From assembly GCF_000379425.1 (NCBI RefSeq), contig NZ_KB902186.1:1-64000 (forward strand): a DNA stretch of 64,000 nt. Reading direction: 5' to 3'. Source of the DNA: Corynebacterium lubricantis DSM 45231. Lineage in GTDB: Bacteria; Actinomycetota; Actinomycetes; Mycobacteriales; Mycobacteriaceae. The position numbers were made by a program, and so were the translations under genes. Positions 62,801 to 64,000 of the stretch are shown in pieces. The notes beneath the pieces are model-generated. The model was not told the DNA's origin. It made no database searches and worked only from the letters and a program-made list of their open reading frames with translations. Numbering within the stretch: position 1 is the first letter of the stretch; each line of letters starts with the position of its first letter.

Positions 62801-63943
62801 ATGGATTTCTCTATTGACGCGGCAATGCAAAGCTTCATCGACGAAGCCGCCACCTTAAGCGAACAGATCGCTCCTGACCTGCGCAAGCGCGAAGCAGCAC
62901 GCATGGTGGATCCGGAACTGCGCAAGGAAATGGGTGCCCGTGGCCTGATCGCCCCGGAGCTACCTGTTGAACTCGGTGGTCGCGGCGAGCGCGCCCTGAC
63001 CTCGGGCATGATAATCGAACAGATTTCCCGCGCAGACATCAACGTCTCCTACGTCCAAGTGGTCGGCTCCTTGGTCGGCCAGGTGCTGGCACGCAACGCG
63101 ACGCAGTCGGTGGCCGAGAAGTGGGTACCAAAGATCACCAGCGGCGAGGACATTGTCGCGATCGGTCTTTCCGAGCCCGCCGGCGGATCAGATGCAGGTA
63201 ACCCGCAGATGACTGCCCGCCGTGAAAATGATGGCTGGGTCATCAACGGCACCAAGTCGATGTCCTTTGCCCTGCACGCAGGTGCCACAGTAGTTTTTGC
63301 CCGCACCGAAGAAGGCCGACGTGGCCGCGGAATCAGCGCCTTCCTCGTCGAACTCGACCGCGACGGCCTAACCAAGAATGCCACCGACGACATGGGCACC
63401 GTGTCTGTTGGTCGTGGCTTCATCGATTTCAAGGATGTCTGGGTTCCAGAGGAGAATCTCCTCGGCGCTGAAGGCCAGGCCTTCACCCAGGTCATGCAGG
63501 GATTCGACTTTTCCCGCGCACTCATCGGCCTGCAGGTGATCGGATCGGCACAGGTCACCCTGGATGAGACGTGGGAGTACACCAAGCAACGCAACGCCTT
63601 CGACCAACCCATCAGCAAGTTCCAGGGCGTGTCCTTCCCGCTCGCGGAAGCAGACACCATGCTCACCGCGGCCCGCGTGCTCTGCCAGAAAACGTTGTGG
63701 CTCAAAGACAACGACCAGCCCCACACCAAGGAAGCCGCCATGTGTAAGTGGTGGGCACCAAAGGTGGCCTACGACGTGATCAACCAATGCCTGCTCTCTC
63801 ACGGACAGTTCGGCTACCTACGCGATTACCCAATTGAGCAGCGCATGCGCGACGTCTACGGACTGCAGATCGGCGACGGTACCGCTCAGATCATGAAGCT
63901 GATCATCGCGCGGCAAAACCTCGGCCGCGAATTCGCGCCATAA
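62801..63943 (+). CDS. Acyl-CoA dehydrogenase, probably for alicyclic acyl-CoA
   Basis: A 380-residue FAD-dependent acyl-CoA dehydrogenase: helical N-domain (AAMQSFIDEAATLSEQI), beta-domain motifs IGLSEPAGGSDAG and INGTKSMSF with FIDFKDVWVPEENLLG, and C-terminal helices. At the position of the usual catalytic base (E-G-T) it has IGDGT, so Asp359 replaces Glu; Asp there is described for cyclohexane- and cyclohexene-carboxyl-CoA dehydrogenases. With the BadI-like neighbour this points to alicyclic carboxylate breakdown. AGGAAGG precedes the ATG. It is 14 bp after the hydrolase gene. Confidence 0.8.
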   Translation: MDFSIDAAMQSFIDEAATLSEQIAPDLRKREAARMVDPELRKEMGARGLIAPELPVELGGRGERALTSGMIIEQISRADINVSYVQVVGSLVGQVLARNATQSVAEKWVPKITSGEDIVAIGLSEPAGGSDAGNPQMTARRENDGWVINGTKSMSFALHAGATVVFARTEEGRRGRGISAFLVELDRDGLTKNATDDMGTVSVGRGFIDFKDVWVPEENLLGAEGQAFTQVMQGFDFSRALIGLQVIGSAQVTLDETWEYTKQRNAFDQPISKFQGVSFPLAEADTMLTAARVLCQKTLWLKDNDQPHTKEAAMCKWWAPKVAYDVINQCLLSHGQFGYLRDYPIEQRMRDVYGLQIGDGTAQIMKLIIARQNLGREFAP

Positions 63944-64000
63944 ATCCTCCACGCATTCACATCACCAGCATGCACACACTCACATACCGCTAGGAGCACA
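63944..64000 (+). other. Intergenic end of window with a ribosome binding site for the next operon gene
   Basis: No terminator follows the acyl-CoA dehydrogenase. The final bases CTAGGAGCACA look like a Shine-Dalgarno sequence whose start codon would be just outside the window, so the operon probably continues. Confidence 0.5.

Overview
The window looks like chromosome of a Corynebacterium species (moderately high GC, Mycobacteriales). Evidence is the gene content and order: a class Ib ribonucleotide reductase locus with a GntR-type regulator beside nrdE; ctaD followed by serB; a single-polypeptide type I fatty acid synthase followed by acpS, a TetR regulator and bcp; and a dinG-pncB / clpS-DUF2017-peptidase-rhomboid-murI-cpdA-rph-rdgB block that matches the mycobacterial Rv1329c-Rv1343c order. 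Several genes appear leaderless (a TANNNT -10 box 6-8 nt before the start codon), as is common in this group.

Layout. 0.5-3.9 kb: nrdH-nrdI-nrdE behind two NrdR boxes. 4-15 kb: a GntR/FCD regulator, an LCP (LytR-CpsA-Psr) glycopolymer transferase, a structured leader of about 700 bp, and a cell-surface glycan cluster (UDP-sugar dehydratase, PLP aminotransferase, ATP-grasp ligase, flippase, GT2, phosphoglycosyl transferase, convergent GT4). This cluster separates nrdE from nrdF (15.5 kb). 17-21 kb: ctaD, serB, a PTH2-type hydrolase and a frameshifted conserved gene. 21.6-33.7 kb: Crp/Fnr regulator, dinG, pncB, then divergently clpS to rdgB, and two small membrane proteins. 33.8-44.7 kb: tRNA-Leu(UAG), the 8.8-kb fatty acid synthase, acpS, fasR, bcp. 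44.8-47 kb: DUF3618, DUF305 lipoprotein, pncA, gntK. 47-54.2 kb: a leftward hexuronate locus (LacI regulator, PEP-mutase-family protein, uxaC, fructuronate reductase, and a transporter fused to a cytidylate-kinase-like domain but broken by a frameshift). 54.4-57.2 kb: pabC, pabAB, tRNA-Lys(CUU). 57.4-61 kb: L,D-transpeptidase, LLM flavoprotein, an orphan Wzy-like membrane protein. 61-64 kb: TetR regulator with a strong palindromic operator, a BadI-like hydrolase and an acyl-CoA dehydrogenase with Asp in place of the usual catalytic Glu; the operon runs off the window.

The most interesting systems are (1) the glycan cluster, in which an ATP-grasp ligase follows a dehydratase/aminotransferase pair where an acetyltransferase would be expected, flanked by an LCP enzyme and with its only candidate polymerase 45 kb away; (2) the alicyclic-acid CoA operon at the right end; (3) the transporter-kinase fusion of the hexuronate locus. 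Three reading frames (near 7.05, 21.01 and 48.39 kb) appear interrupted by small indels in short repeats and need checking at the read level.
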